Source of the DNA: Chryseobacterium lathyri
GTDB lineage: Bacteria; Bacteroidota; Bacteroidia; Flavobacteriales; Weeksellaceae
Assembly (NCBI RefSeq): GCF_030812195.1
Contig: NZ_JAUSSF010000002.1
Location: 1,027,135-1,091,134 of the forward strand
Reading direction: 5' to 3'
Length of the DNA: 64,000 nt
Position numbers and translations under genes: made by a program. The notes below the pieces were generated by a model. That model ran no database searches and was not told the DNA's origin. It saw nothing but the letters and a program-made list of their open reading frames with translations. The stretch's first letter is position 1; the number at the start of each line of letters is the position of its first letter. Shown piece after piece: positions 24,966 to 34,526 of the stretch.

Positions 24966-26114
24966 TTAACATTTTTCTAAAATAATTGCTGCATTACATC
25001 CTCCAAAACCTGAAGCTGTTTTTAAAATATATTGAATTGTTGCGGGCAGATTTTCTCTGATGATATTCAACGGCTGAGAAACTCCCATTTCTTCAAAATT
25101 CTTTGAAGGAATCAGTATTCCGTGACGGGCACTTTCCATGGATATGATGCTTTCCAGAAGTCCGGATGCGCCGAGACAGTGTCCGTAATAGCCCTTCATA
25201 CTGTTTAATGGAATATTTTGAAGCTCCATTCTGTTGAAAGCGATGGCTTCCATTTCGTCATTGTACAGCGTGGCGGTTCCATGGGCAGAAACATAATCAA
25301 TCTGATTGGGTGCGATGCTTGCTTCTGTCATTGCATTTTTGATGCTGGCATACAACCCGTCTCCTGTCCTGGAAGGTCCGGAAATATGATTGGCATCATT
25401 TACGGCAGAGTCTCCCAGCACTTTAAACCTGAATTTTTCGTTTTGTGAAATGCCTTCGTCAGAATGGCTGCTAGTTATATAAACTGCTGCTGCAGCTTCA
25501 CCGATATTAATTCCGTTCCTGTTTTTATCATAGGGTTTGCAAGGTCCTGAGCCTATTGCCTGGAATGAGTTGAATCCTGAAATAACAAATTCAGAACTTT
25601 CATCACCGGCAATTACGAAAGCATCTTTGTATTTTCCTGCCTGAATCATGTTTTTAGCCACAGCAATAGCCATGACTCCTGAGACGCAGGCATTGGAAAC
25701 AACAATAGGTTTTGTCTTGAAACCGAAATAATTGGCAATTTTTTGTGCTAAATTTGATAAATAGACTCCTTCTGGTAGTTCAGTCTGATTTTTTAATAAA
25801 CTGATATTTCCTTTGGTTGTTGATAGAATGAAAGCGGTTTCCTCCGTGATTTCATGTTTTTCAACCAGAGGTTTTAAACTCAGAAGAAACATTTTTTCCA
25901 GCTTTGTAAAATTCTGATTGTCGAAATTGCTTTTAAATTCTTCTTCCAGCTTTTTTGTATCAATGATTGAAGCGTAAAAAGCTTCCTGATTTTCGATAAC
26001 CTTATGGAGTACTACCCCTGATTTTCCTGCCACCAGATGATTCCAATTGGAAGAAACATCAAATCCTAAAGGAGTGATGCAGTTATAATCTGTAATATAA
26101 GTTTCCTTCTTCAT
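24966..26114 (-). CDS. beta-ketoacyl-ACP synthase, third complete ketosynthase of the locus
   Basis: A 382-residue condensing enzyme with Cys143 in [15 protein letters not shown], His in [14 protein letters not shown] and His in [14 protein letters not shown], ending [16 protein letters not shown]. More divergent than the other two FabF-like enzymes (NACVSG rather than TACSS/AACAS). It shares a base with the thioesterase gene (stop/start overlap at 26114). It may handle the first condensation with the aryl starter or a specific length of chain; which one cannot be told from sequence. Confidence 0.88.
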   Translation of the reverse strand: MKKETYITDYNCITPLGFDVSSNWNHLVAGKSGVVLHKVIENQEAFYASIIDTKKLEEEFKSNFDNQNFTKLEKMFLLSLKPLVEKHEITEETAFILSTTKGNISLLKNQTELPEGVYLSNLAQKIANYFGFKTKPIVVSNACVSGVMAIAVAKNMIQAGKYKDAFVIAGDESSEFVISGFNSFQAIGSGPCKPYDKNRNGINIGEAAAAVYITSSHSDEGISQNEKFRFKVLGDSAVNDANHISGPSRTGDGLYASIKNAMTEASIAPNQIDYVSAHGTATLYNDEMEAIAFNRMELQNIPLNSMKGYYGHCLGASGLLESIISMESARHGILIPSKNFEEMGVSQPLNIIRENLPATIQYILKTASGFGGCNAAIILEKC

Positions 26115-26539
26115 TACAATCCCATTTTATCTTTCCATGCCTGAAAAAAATCAGGATTATACAGGCATAGGCTTCCATTGCTGTCTAAGAATACCTGAAT
26201 GGTTTCTCCACTGCATACCAATTGATTATTCTGGTTGAAAATTTCGTAGGTATAGATCAGTTTTGCAGATACTGAATTCACAAAAGTGGTAACAATCCTG
26301 AATGTTTCACCATATTTTAATGGCAAAAAATGTTCACAGGTACTTTTTACGATGGGAGTCACATAGCCTTCTCTCTGGATATCGAGATAGGTGAGGCCGT
26401 GTTCTCTTCCGAAAGCTTCCCTTCCGTCTTCAAAATACACGATATAATGTCCGTGCCAGACAATGCCCAGCGGATCTGTCTCGTTGAACCTTACTCTTAC
26501 TTCTTCCGTACAGGTCAATATGTTTTCTTTAGACTGCAT
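26114..26539 (-). CDS. hotdog acyl-CoA/ACP thioesterase, YbgC-like
   Basis: A 141-residue 4HBT-type thioesterase. VRFNETDPLGIVWHGHYIVYFE is split here as RFNETDPLGIVWHGHY, with Asp22 as the catalytic acid of the TDPxGxVxHxxY motif. It would release the polyene acid from its carrier, or edit stalled chains. The corresponding gene is a regular member of aryl polyene clusters. It overlaps the ABC permease gene by 11 bases. Confidence 0.9.
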   Translation of the reverse strand: MQSKENILTCTEEVRVRFNETDPLGIVWHGHYIVYFEDGREAFGREHGLTYLDIQREGYVTPIVKSTCEHFLPLKYGETFRIVTTFVNSVSAKLIYTYEIFNQNNQLVCSGETIQVFLDSNGSLCLYNPDFFQAWKDKMGL

Positions 26540-27797
26540 TTTGTTTTCTTTCGTAAAAAATGGAAATAGCTACCATGGCCATATAGAAGGCAAAAAGGAA
26601 TGCAAGCTCTTTAGCAATTCCTCCGATACCGCTGTTTCTTAAAATAATATCGTAGTAGGCATTCAGGCCCCAGTTCATTGGGGAAAATTTTGCCACGGTC
26701 TGCATAAATTCAGGCATTAAAAATACGGGAACCCATATTCCTCCGATCGCGGCCAGAACAACTACTGAAGTTGCTCCAAAAGGGGCAGACTGTTCCTGGG
26801 TATCAGCAATAGTTCCTAATAAAACACCAAATCCGATGGCTGCCAGTCCTGAGAATAAAGTTACCACAATAAGTTGGAACATTTTCCCTGAAACATCAAA
26901 GGCGGGCAGATCCATATACGGGAAAAGATAAATTCCTACGGTTACCATCAGCAAAAACTGAATGATACAGATAATAAGGTAAGTGAATGTTTTTCCTAAA
27001 ATGTGAACAAAATAAGGGGTGGGACTGATTCTCGCTCTTACGCTTGTACCCTGGCTTTTTTCTTTAACTAAATTAATAGAAAGTGGAACTACAATGAAGA
27101 AGATGGCAAAAAGTGTCCATGCAGGGACATTGTGCTGAACAGAATTCGGCATCACGTCCATTGCTCCTTTTTTCGGGGTGATCTCTTTAAAGCTGATCAG
27201 GTTTTTGTTTTCTTCAAGGTTTTCCTCTGTCCCCAGCTGGTCCTGAAATGCTTTGTAGATCTTTTTGTTTTCAATCTCAAAAACCATTTTATTCACTGAA
27301 TTCATGACTGAGTTTTTGAATCCTGCATTGGTGGCAGGATCAAAATACAGATGAATTTCTTTTGCTTTTACAGCCGTTTTTTTAACCGCTGCGGAATCTC
27401 CTTCCAATCCAAACGAGCTTACGATCGTCTGAACTTTGGAATCAATATTTGAATTTAAATCTTTCGTTAAATTTTCAGGAATAACGATGGCCATCTGGTA
27501 ATCTCCGGAAAACACAGCATCCTGCGCTGACTTTTCGTTATAATTCGTCAGCAGCTGGAATGTTTTGCTGGTTTCCAGTTCCTGTTTTATACTTTTTGAT
27601 ACCTCGGACTTGTCATTGTCAATGAAAATAATCGGAATTTTTGAGCCTTCAAGATTTTTAAAGGTAGAATCCTGAATTAAAGTAATCGTTACAATTAAAA
27701 GCAGCGGCATGACGAAAATAATGACAATTCCCCCGATATCTCTCTTCAGAAGAAGGATTTCCTTCACGAAGCTTCTCCAAAGTTTATACAACAACAT
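26529..27797 (-). CDS. ABC-2 type transporter permease
   Basis: A 422-residue permease of the YhgE/DrrB-like ABC-2 class. One N-terminal helix (GIVIIFVMPLLLIVTITLI), a long extracytoplasmic domain of about 190 residues, then five or six helices at the C-terminal half (for example TLFAIFFIVVPLSINLV and LFSGLAAIGFGVLLG). It pairs with the ATPase encoded just upstream (14-base overlap). It may move a pigment precursor or lipid across the inner membrane, in addition to the MMPL protein at 36625. Confidence 0.9.
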   Translation of the reverse strand: MLLYKLWRSFVKEILLLKRDIGGIVIIFVMPLLLIVTITLIQDSTFKNLEGSKIPIIFIDNDKSEVSKSIKQELETSKTFQLLTNYNEKSAQDAVFSGDYQMAIVIPENLTKDLNSNIDSKVQTIVSSFGLEGDSAAVKKTAVKAKEIHLYFDPATNAGFKNSVMNSVNKMVFEIENKKIYKAFQDQLGTEENLEENKNLISFKEITPKKGAMDVMPNSVQHNVPAWTLFAIFFIVVPLSINLVKEKSQGTSVRARISPTPYFVHILGKTFTYLIICIIQFLLMVTVGIYLFPYMDLPAFDVSGKMFQLIVVTLFSGLAAIGFGVLLGTIADTQEQSAPFGATSVVVLAAIGGIWVPVFLMPEFMQTVAKFSPMNWGLNAYYDIILRNSGIGGIAKELAFLFAFYMAMVAISIFYERKQNAV

Positions 27798-28542
27798 CTC
27801 TTAATTCTTTTCCTGTTAATGATATGAAAACGTCTTCCAGGTTTTCAGCATTTGCAATCTGTGAAACAAGTTCTTCCGGTGTTCCTATGGCGTGAATCTT
27901 TCCCCGGTCGATAATGGCGATCTTGGTACAGAATTCTTCCGCTTCGGAAAGGTGGTGAGACGTATAAATAATACATGTTCCGTTTTTATTCAGCTCCTGC
28001 AGGAAATCGATGATCACTTTTTTAGACTGAACGTCGACACCTACGGTTGGCTCATCAAGAAACAGAACTTTCGGATTATGGAGTGTTCCTGCGATAAGGT
28101 TGCAGCGGCGTTTCATTCCTCCGGAAAATTGCTCTACCTGTTTATCGGCAAACTTTGAAAGTCCCATGATCTCTAAGGATTCATCGATCACTTTCTTAAG
28201 CTCTTTATGCTTTAAGCCGTACAGACTTCCGTAAAACATCAGGTTCTCTTTAGCGGTAAGAGTCGGATAGAGGGCGTATTCCTGAGGCACAATGCCAATA
28301 ATCTGTTTGATCTTGAAGCTGTCCTTCTGAGGAGACAGCCCGTTGATGGTAAATTGTCCTGAAGTAGGTTTGATCAATCCAGAAAGCATAGAAATCAAAG
28401 TGGTTTTTCCTGCCCCGTTCGGACCAAGAATTCCGTAGATCTCGTTTTTTTCTATATTCAGCGAGATATCGTTGACAGAAAAGTCTTCGGAGTTCTTATA
28501 TTTTTTATAGAGATTTTTAATCTCAATCACGTTCTCTGCCAT
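27784..28542 (-). CDS. ABC transporter ATP-binding protein
   Basis: A 252-residue ATPase: Walker A GPNGAGKTT at 40-48, Q-loop VPQEYALYP, signature FSGGMKRR at 139-146, Walker B VLFLDEPT at 159-166, and switch His in YTSHHL. It is most like the ATPases of ABC-2 drug and lipid exporters (NatA/DrrA type). It is coupled to the permease and starts one base from the stop of the BtrH-like gene. Confidence 0.94.
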   Translation of the reverse strand: MAENVIEIKNLYKKYKNSEDFSVNDISLNIEKNEIYGILGPNGAGKTTLISMLSGLIKPTSGQFTINGLSPQKDSFKIKQIIGIVPQEYALYPTLTAKENLMFYGSLYGLKHKELKKVIDESLEIMGLSKFADKQVEQFSGGMKRRCNLIAGTLHNPKVLFLDEPTVGVDVQSKKVIIDFLQELNKNGTCIIYTSHHLSEAEEFCTKIAIIDRGKIHAIGTPEELVSQIANAENLEDVFISLTGKELRDVVV

Positions 28543-28543
28543 A

Positions 28544-29539
28544 TCAGATCGCTTTTCTCAGTTTTTTATAAAAAGCTTCTTCCAGATCAGCAATATGAAG
28601 CATGGATTTTGAAAGGTTGTTGTAGATATCACTTTTCGAGTTTCTGTTTTTGTAAACACGGGCAATATCCACGGCAAAGTCTCTCCATAAATCTCCGATA
28701 GCTGTAATTTCTTTTGAAAGCTCTTTTAATTCATCATTTTTAAGAATGACAGCGGCTTCCTGAAGGAATGCACCATAAATAAACCTGAAACCGCCTCCTC
28801 CTGTGCCGATCTCTTCCTGCATTCTGATCAGTTGGCCCAGATAGTGGTTGGTGACCTTAGTTCCTTTCTTTTCTGCCCATTTCGGGATGCTTTTTGCGAC
28901 CCATCTCATGGCTTTTACGCCGATAAGTGGTACGGGAGCCAGCATATTTTTGCAGGTATCTTTGATTCCTTTTTTAATGGCTTCTTCAATATTCACATTT
29001 TCCGGAATATAGGTAGGGTAGTACATATGTCCTTTTGGTGGCAGTGCACCTTTGGCATATCTTACTTTTTCCAGTTCAGCTTCTGAAAGGGTAGTGGTGT
29101 AATCCATCACCGGATCACTGATCAGGAATTTTCCGTCTTCTTTTCCGTATACCACAAGGTTGTGGGCATTGAAGTGGAATTTATATTCTTCAGGGAAATA
29201 GGTAAGGTTAAAGACACCCACCTGAAGTCCTGTAGGGATATTCTGATTTAAGTTTCTTTCTAAAGCAGACTGTGCTTCCTTAGGGTTAGAAAATTTTTCT
29301 CTCTTGATTTTAATTCCCAATCTTTTTGCTGCTTTGCTGAAAATAGCACCCGGCATCGGTCTGTAGCTGAATCCCGGAGCGAAATTCACTTTCAAAAATG
29401 GCAGATAGACAAAAAACAGTCCTGATCCGATCCCGAAGATCATAGGTTCGCTGAGTTTTAAGCCTTTATTGAGTAACAGATTGGAGGCAACACCGTTTTC
29501 GCAATGTGCGGTCTGATGGTGTTCGAAGTTAAGTTTCAT
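28544..29539 (-). CDS. BtrH-like acyltransferase with DUF4872-type C-terminus
   Basis: A 331-residue protein. The N-terminal 145 residues match the BtrH family, a papain-like fold that moves an acyl group from an ACP to an acceptor in butirosin synthesis. A Cys-His-Asp set can be placed: Cys13 in HCENGVASNLL, His126 in FNAHNLVVYG and Asp142 in LISDPVMDY. The C-terminal half is helical (DUF4872-like). In this locus a chain on ACP must be transferred to a dialkylresorcinol hydroxyl, so this enzyme is a good candidate for ester formation (inference). The gene lies 68 bases downstream of the HTH-like gene. Confidence 0.83.
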   Translation of the reverse strand: MKLNFEHHQTAHCENGVASNLLLNKGLKLSEPMIFGIGSGLFFVYLPFLKVNFAPGFSYRPMPGAIFSKAAKRLGIKIKREKFSNPKEAQSALERNLNQNIPTGLQVGVFNLTYFPEEYKFHFNAHNLVVYGKEDGKFLISDPVMDYTTTLSEAELEKVRYAKGALPPKGHMYYPTYIPENVNIEEAIKKGIKDTCKNMLAPVPLIGVKAMRWVAKSIPKWAEKKGTKVTNHYLGQLIRMQEEIGTGGGGFRFIYGAFLQEAAVILKNDELKELSKEITAIGDLWRDFAVDIARVYKNRNSKSDIYNNLSKSMLHIADLEEAFYKKLRKAI

Positions 29540-29607
29540 TTGCTGCTTTTATCTTTTTCATTGGCGAAAATGAAATTCTGCATATATCTTTATGCTTCAT
29601 TTCATTA

Positions 29608-30012
29608 TTATTTTCCGTCAAAGTTCTTTAATTCATCCACTGAAATTTCGAATGCATCTGCATATTTTTTCAGTACAGATTCGCTTAGTGTTTTAAATAT
29701 TTTTGGTTTTGCATGTCTTTTCACTCTCCACTGCCACATTCCGACATAGGAAGCGAGAACACCTAAGTCCATTTTATTCAGTTCCATGAAGTAAATAATA
29801 GGGCTTACTAAGTTATTGGCAACATTTTGTCTGGCCTCTTCAATTCTTTCATGAATAAGCTCCATAGACTCATCGAGGGCTGCTTTTTTAGCATCCCAGC
29901 CAATGCTGTTTGCCGTAGTATAATTGTCATTTTCGTCCGTCACATACAAGACTTCGGTCATGTTTGCTGACTTCAGATTGCTTTCATCCTGAGGCAGGTC
30001 TTGTTTTTTCAT
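29608..30012 (-). CDS. 134-residue protein with degenerate HTH-like C-terminus
   Basis: First gene of the long leftward pigment operon. The N-terminal 55 residues are acidic and probably disordered. The C-terminal 70 residues have the spacing of an XRE-type helix-turn-helix protein (MDLGVLASYVGMWQWRVKRH, then LKKYADAFEISVDELKNF, the usual last helix). The recognition helix has two Trp, which is unusual for DNA binding. It may be a regulator of the cluster or a protein-protein adaptor that kept the fold. No function is claimed. Confidence 0.7.
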   Translation of the reverse strand: MKKQDLPQDESNLKSANMTEVLYVTDENDNYTTANSIGWDAKKAALDESMELIHERIEEARQNVANNLVSPIIYFMELNKMDLGVLASYVGMWQWRVKRHAKPKIFKTLSESVLKKYADAFEISVDELKNFDGK

Positions 30013-30262
30013 GTAAACCGTATTATTCTTTTAATTAAAGATGAAAAATAGTCCATCTTTTTTATTCTTTTTAATCAGTTGGCTAAAATAGTGAAAATAC
30101 ATTATATGTAAATCATATTAAATTATAATGCCAGAACAGGCTTTATTTAAAGATAAATTTAAATTTTACGATAAAAAATCATAATCCCCGATTTACTGTA
30201 ACAAGTATATGATGAGTGTAGACTTATAGGATTCTAGAAATTTGAATTAAATAATAAAACTT
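30013..30262. other. intergenic region between the leftward pigment operon and the M16 peptidase gene
   Basis: 250 bases of AT-rich sequence that must hold divergent promoters. I find no TAnnTTTG box on either strand. A 7-bp hairpin, AAAGATG at 30037-30043 with CATCTTT at 30054-30060, followed by T-rich sequence, lies 25 bases before the HTH-like gene. It faces the wrong way for a terminator of any gene here. Confidence 0.5.
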
Positions 30263-33175
30263 ATGAAGAAATTTTTTATTTCTGTTTCACTTTTTTGCAT
30301 GCTGCATGCAATGGCGCAGAAATTTGATACTCAAAAGGTGACGGACAGCCAGGGATATACTTATGAAACGGTTAAAAATGACCAATCTGGCGTTAGAGTA
30401 TATACTTTGAAAAACGGATTGAAGGTTTATCTGGCAAAAAATGACGATGCCCCGAGAATTCAAACTTATATTCCGGTAAGAACGGGATCCAATAACGACC
30501 CTAGCGACAATACAGGTCTGGCGCACTACCTCGAGCATATGGTTTTCAAAGGAACTTCTCACTTGGGAACTCAGGACTGGGCAAAGGAGAAAGTATTGCT
30601 GCAGCAGATCTCCGATCTTTACGAGCAGCACAAAGCAGAAAAAGATCCTGAAAAGAAAAAACTGCTCTATAAGAAAATAGATGAGGTTTCTCAGGAAGCT
30701 TCCAAGTATGCCATTGCCAATGAATATGATAAAGCGATCTCATCATTGGGAGCAACAGGGACGAATGCACACACATGGCTTGATGAAACAGTTTATAAAA
30801 ATAACATTCCGTCCAATGAGCTTGAAAAATGGCTGAAAGTAGAAAAGGAACGTTTCTCAGAACTGGTATTGCGTCTTTTCCATACAGAACTGGAAGCTGT
30901 GTATGAAGAATATAACAGAGCCCAGGATAATGACGGCCGTCTTGTAAACTATGCAATGATGGAAGCGCTGTTTCCAAAGCATCCGAACGGACAGCAGACA
31001 ACGATTGGGACTTCAGAACACCTGAAAAGCCCTTCAATGGTTGCTATTCATAAGTATTTTGACACGTATTATGTGCCTAATAATATGGCTGTTGTTCTGG
31101 TAGGGGATTTGGATTTTGATAAGACCATTAAAATGGTAGATCAGTATTTTGGGGCATTCAAATACAAAGAGCTGCCGATGAAAAAAATGATATCGGAACA
31201 GCCGATGGAAAGCATTGTGACGAGAACGGTAAAAAGCCCGAGCACACCGAGAATGACTCTGGCATGGAGATCAGATTCCAAAGGAACCCAGAATGCGAGA
31301 TTGGCGGATGTGGTTGCGGAAATTTTAAGCAACAGAGGAGATGCAGGTCTGATAGACCTTAATATGAATCAAACGCAGAAGGTATTAGGTGCAGGAGCTT
31401 ATGAATCGGCTTTTAAAACCTATGGTGCCTTTACCATGTCGGTAACTCCGAAAGAGGGACAAAGCTTTGATGATGCTAAAAAACTATTGCTGGATCAGTT
31501 GGATTTAGTGAAAAAAGGTCAGTTTCCGGATTGGATGCTGAAAGCAATCGTTAATGACAAGAAGGTACAGCGTATGAAGGCGTGGGAAACTGCTGACGGA
31601 CTGGCAACGACCCTGTATGATACCTATATCAATGAGAAAACATGGCAGGAGGAATTAGACGACATTAATCAGTATGAAAAAATCTCAAAGGCAGATGTTG
31701 TCAAGTTTGCAAATGAGTTTTTCAAAGATAACTATGTGGTCGTTTACAAAGAAAAAGGAGTGAATGATAAGCTGGTTCGTGTACAGAACCCGGGAATTAC
31801 ACCGATCAAGCTGAACAGAGAAGCGCAGTCTCCTTTCCTTAAAGGTATTTTAAGCAGTAAAGTAGCTGAGACCAAGCCGGAATTTATCGATTATAAAGCA
31901 GCGATCCAGACTTCTCAGATTAAAGATAAGAAGGTAAGCTTTGTAAAGAATAAGTATAATGATGTGGCACAGATCAGCTATATTTTTCCTTTCGGAACGG
32001 ATAATGATAAGGAGCTTCCAATCGCGGTAACTCTTTTCGAATATCTTGGAACGGATAAATATACTCCTGAGCAGCTGAAAGGTGAATTTTACAAACTGGG
32101 AATCTCTTACAGCTTCAGAACGTCCAATGATCAGGTCATTATTACACTGAGCGGCCTTGAGGCGAATATGAAGAAAGGTGCTGAGCTGATGAATCACTGG
32201 CTGACGAATGTAAAAGCAGACAAAGAAACCTATGCAAAAACTGTAAAAACCATACTGGAGGCAAGAGAAGCCGGTAAAAAGGATAAAACAAGAATCATGG
32301 CTGCTCTTACCAACTATGCTAAGTATGGAAAGAATTCAAGAATGACGGACATTGTTTCCAAAGAACGTCTTGAGAGCATTGATGCAACGGAACTGACTAA
32401 GAAGATTAAAGTACTGAACCAGTCCCCATATGAGATATTCCTTTACGGGCAGGATCAGTCAGGTTTAGAGAAAGCGGTTAAGCCATATATTGCAGAAACC
32501 AGCGTTCAGCCGGCAAAAGCTAAAGAATATCCGGAGCCTGCTGCAGAAGGAAAAGTATATTTCACAAACTATGACATGGTACAGATGGAAATGTCTAAAG
32601 TTGCGAAAGGAGGTGAGGTGAACTTGAGTAATTTCGGAAAAGCAAATGTTTTCAACGAGTATTTCGGAAGAGGTCTGTCTTCTATCGTATTCCAGGAGAT
32701 CAGAGAAAGTAAGTCACTGGCTTATTCGGCTTATGTCTCTTATGCGAATGCAACGGAGAAAGGACATGCGAACTATATCACGAATTATATAGGAACTCAG
32801 GCTAATAAGCTTCCGTTAGCGGTAAATGCAATGAACGATCTTATGGCATCCCTGCCACAGATTCCTGCACAGTTTGAGAACTCAAAAGGTTCTGCACTGA
32901 AGCAGATTGCGTCCAACAGAATCAACAGAACGAATATTTTCTTTAATCAGATGGCGCTGAAAAAGCTTGGGGTTGATTATGATATCAGAAAAGATATCTA
33001 TTCTGAAATTCAGGGGTTGACGCTGCCACAGCTTACAAGCTTTTATGATACTGATATAAAGCCTGTAAAATACAATACAGCAATCATCGGTAAAAAAGAA
33101 AACCTGAATATGGAATCCATCAATAAAATGGGAACGTTCCAGGAGGTATCTCTTGAAGAGATCTTCGGGTACTAA
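30263..33175 (+). CDS. M16-family zinc peptidase, exported
   Basis: A 970-residue protein with signal peptide (MKKFFISVSLFCMLHAMAQ). It contains two M16 modules: the first has the inverted zinc motif HYLEH at 88-92 with the downstream Glu in LEAVYEEYNR; the second, from about 530, lacks it, as usual for the inactive half. The clamshell fold degrades short peptides in the periplasm. It stands alone between two leftward pigment operons and is the only long rightward gene there, closed by a strong terminator at 33197. Nothing links it to pigment chemistry, so it is probably a general peptidase. Confidence 0.94.
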   Translation: MKKFFISVSLFCMLHAMAQKFDTQKVTDSQGYTYETVKNDQSGVRVYTLKNGLKVYLAKNDDAPRIQTYIPVRTGSNNDPSDNTGLAHYLEHMVFKGTSHLGTQDWAKEKVLLQQISDLYEQHKAEKDPEKKKLLYKKIDEVSQEASKYAIANEYDKAISSLGATGTNAHTWLDETVYKNNIPSNELEKWLKVEKERFSELVLRLFHTELEAVYEEYNRAQDNDGRLVNYAMMEALFPKHPNGQQTTIGTSEHLKSPSMVAIHKYFDTYYVPNNMAVVLVGDLDFDKTIKMVDQYFGAFKYKELPMKKMISEQPMESIVTRTVKSPSTPRMTLAWRSDSKGTQNARLADVVAEILSNRGDAGLIDLNMNQTQKVLGAGAYESAFKTYGAFTMSVTPKEGQSFDDAKKLLLDQLDLVKKGQFPDWMLKAIVNDKKVQRMKAWETADGLATTLYDTYINEKTWQEELDDINQYEKISKADVVKFANEFFKDNYVVVYKEKGVNDKLVRVQNPGITPIKLNREAQSPFLKGILSSKVAETKPEFIDYKAAIQTSQIKDKKVSFVKNKYNDVAQISYIFPFGTDNDKELPIAVTLFEYLGTDKYTPEQLKGEFYKLGISYSFRTSNDQVIITLSGLEANMKKGAELMNHWLTNVKADKETYAKTVKTILEAREAGKKDKTRIMAALTNYAKYGKNSRMTDIVSKERLESIDATELTKKIKVLNQSPYEIFLYGQDQSGLEKAVKPYIAETSVQPAKAKEYPEPAAEGKVYFTNYDMVQMEMSKVAKGGEVNLSNFGKANVFNEYFGRGLSSIVFQEIRESKSLAYSAYVSYANATEKGHANYITNYIGTQANKLPLAVNAMNDLMASLPQIPAQFENSKGSALKQIASNRINRTNIFFNQMALKKLGVDYDIRKDIYSEIQGLTLPQLTSFYDTDIKPVKYNTAIIGKKENLNMESINKMGTFQEVSLEEIFGY

Positions 33176-33196
33176 CCTTTTATGTTATAAATTTTT

Positions 33197-33224
33197 AAGC
33201 GGAGCAGTAATGCTCCGCTTTTTT
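33197..33224 (+). terminator. terminator of the M16 peptidase gene
   Basis: AAGCGGAGCA (33197-33206) pairs perfectly with TGCTCCGCTT (33211-33220) over a GTAA loop, followed by TTTT. Confidence 0.9.
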
Positions 33225-33248
33225 GTTTAAATTTATCTGAAAGGCAGC

Positions 33249-33518
33249 CTATTTTCTCTTGGTGTAATTCAGCTTTACCAGCAAATATATTTCTGTTTTT
33301 TCAAGATCATTACACCATGTCCGCTCTGATACTACAGCATTTTCGTAGAGATAAAGATCTTCCATATTATTGACATATTCCAGCCTTTCGGAAGTCCGGT
33401 ACTTAAAAAACGAAATGAGATTCACTTCATCACCAAGTTGCGGCGCAACCGGAAATTCAACAGAATTTTCAAAATCGAATTCAATGTCATACGAATAGAA
33501 CCTTACCTTTACGCTCAT
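33249..33518 (-). CDS. small protein of unknown function
   Basis: An 89-residue protein from ATG 33518; seven codons upstream there is another ATG. No signal peptide or known motif. It is acidic to neutral, with FEFPVAPQLGDEVNLIS-like strand-and-turn pattern, and could be a small beta barrel. It is the only gene between the M16 peptidase and the second leftward operon. It converges on the M16 terminator. A real gene is likely because the frame is clean and the gap would otherwise be empty. Confidence 0.6.
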   Translation of the reverse strand: MSVKVRFYSYDIEFDFENSVEFPVAPQLGDEVNLISFFKYRTSERLEYVNNMEDLYLYENAVVSERTWCNDLEKTEIYLLVKLNYTKRK

Positions 33519-33596
33519 GATATATTTTATTTTCATCAAATATATCGAAAAATAAAGGGGATAAGCTATCGGTTATTTTACTTAATAAGTGTATAA

Positions 33597-33624
33597 AGAA
33601 AAACCAACCTGGATAAGGTTGGTT
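33597..33624 (-). terminator. terminator of the DarA-DarB operon
   Basis: On the minus strand AACCAACCT pairs with AGGTTGGTT (33602-33624, 9-bp perfect stem) and is followed by TTTTTCT. It lies 22 bases after the stop of the last hotdog gene. Confidence 0.85.
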
Positions 33625-33645
33625 GGATATTTTAAATAAATGGTT

Positions 33646-34089
33646 TTAAGATTTCACTTCCTGAATAAACAGATTGATCTCTGCTCTGATCAGCAGCTCA
33701 TCATTATTGAAGGTCTCGCAGAAAATATTACAGATATTTTCATACTGGGAGATCAGGGAAGCTTTGGAAATAATCTTGTCTCCTGTCCTTGGAAGAGCAA
33801 ATACTTCAATTTTTTTGATGTTGGTAATAAAGCCTATTACTTTGGTGTCTGCTTCAGGATTTTCAAAGAAGCTCTGCCCCAGAATGGATGAGCAGGTCTG
33901 GGCAAGATTTTCAATCAGGCCGGCTTCTGCCAATTCATTGTTGTGGACAAAAATATTATCCTCTTTTATTTCAAAGGAAGTCACAACCTTTTCTTTGGTC
34001 AATTCCAGAATATAATCTGCCATCAGCATCGGTTCGCGGTGCGGCAGAAAGTTATGAATATTGATGAGGTGGTCTTCCCTAATTTCCAT
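33646..34089 (-). CDS. ApeP-like hotdog dehydratase subunit
   Basis: A 147-residue hotdog protein related to FabZ. LPHREPMLM at 15-23 is the FabZ/ApeP N-terminal signature, and GLIENLAQ around Glu60 corresponds to the helix with the catalytic acid. The His of the HFPG motif is not present in its usual place. It is the last gene of the operon and is preceded by a second homologue that lies 5 bases away. The pair probably acts as a heterodimeric dehydratase (inference from the ApeI/ApeP arrangement). Its product would be a trans-2-enoyl chain. Confidence 0.85.
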   Translation of the reverse strand: MEIREDHLINIHNFLPHREPMLMADYILELTKEKVVTSFEIKEDNIFVHNNELAEAGLIENLAQTCSSILGQSFFENPEADTKVIGFITNIKKIEVFALPRTGDKIISKASLISQYENICNIFCETFNNDELLIRAEINLFIQEVKS

Positions 34090-34094
34090 TATAG

Positions 34095-34526
34095 TTATTT
34101 TACAGCAGTTTTCATTTGGGATTTTGCAATGACTGTACCATTCAGTTTCGTGACAATATCCACCAGTGTTACTCCCATCACTTCATTAAGGATTGTTACT
34201 TCCGATATCAGAAGGTCTCCTGTTTTGGGCAGGGTTTCCGCTTCAAAAGATTTAATAGCTCCGATATACCCTGTAGGAGCCTCTTTTCCTAAAAGATAAT
34301 ATTTGTAGCCTGTGTGTAAAGCAACACTCTGTGCCTGATGCTCAATAAGGCCTGAAGCCTGAAAAACGCCCTCCTGAATAAAAATATTGTCCCCTTTTAT
34401 TTCAAATCCTGATACAAGGTGATCATCAGAGTATTCCGTAAGCTCATGAACCATGACGAACGGAAAACGCTGTGGGATAAGGCTTTCCACAAATTCTGGA
34501 TCAGATATTGGCAGTTGGTGTTTCAT
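34095..34526 (-). CDS. second ApeP/ApeI-like hotdog protein
   Basis: 143 residues from the ATG at 34526, which overlaps the stop of the DarB gene by one base (TAATG), the best argument for this start over an ATG 24 bases earlier. LIPQRFPFVMV corresponds to the LPHRxPMLL signature with His replaced by Gln. GLIEHQAQ around Glu62 is the helix motif. Homologous to the neighbour at 33646. Both lie next to the dialkylresorcinol enzymes, so they may make the enoyl or ketoacyl precursors for that ring as well as the polyene. Confidence 0.83.
   Translation of the reverse strand: MKHQLPISDPEFVESLIPQRFPFVMVHELTEYSDDHLVSGFEIKGDNIFIQEGVFQASGLIEHQAQSVALHTGYKYYLLGKEAPTGYIGAIKSFEAETLPKTGDLLISEVTILNEVMGVTLVDIVTKLNGTVIAKSQMKTAVK

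Noticed and set aside
30037..30060. Hairpin with T-rich tail near the start of the leftward operon
   Set aside because: The T-tract is on the plus strand where no gene would end; a 7-bp stem in AT-rich sequence may be chance.
33640..34299. Several rightward frames over the hotdog dehydratase genes
   Set aside because: The leftward frames carry LPHREPM and GLIExxAQ motifs and fit an operon; the rightward ones are shadows.
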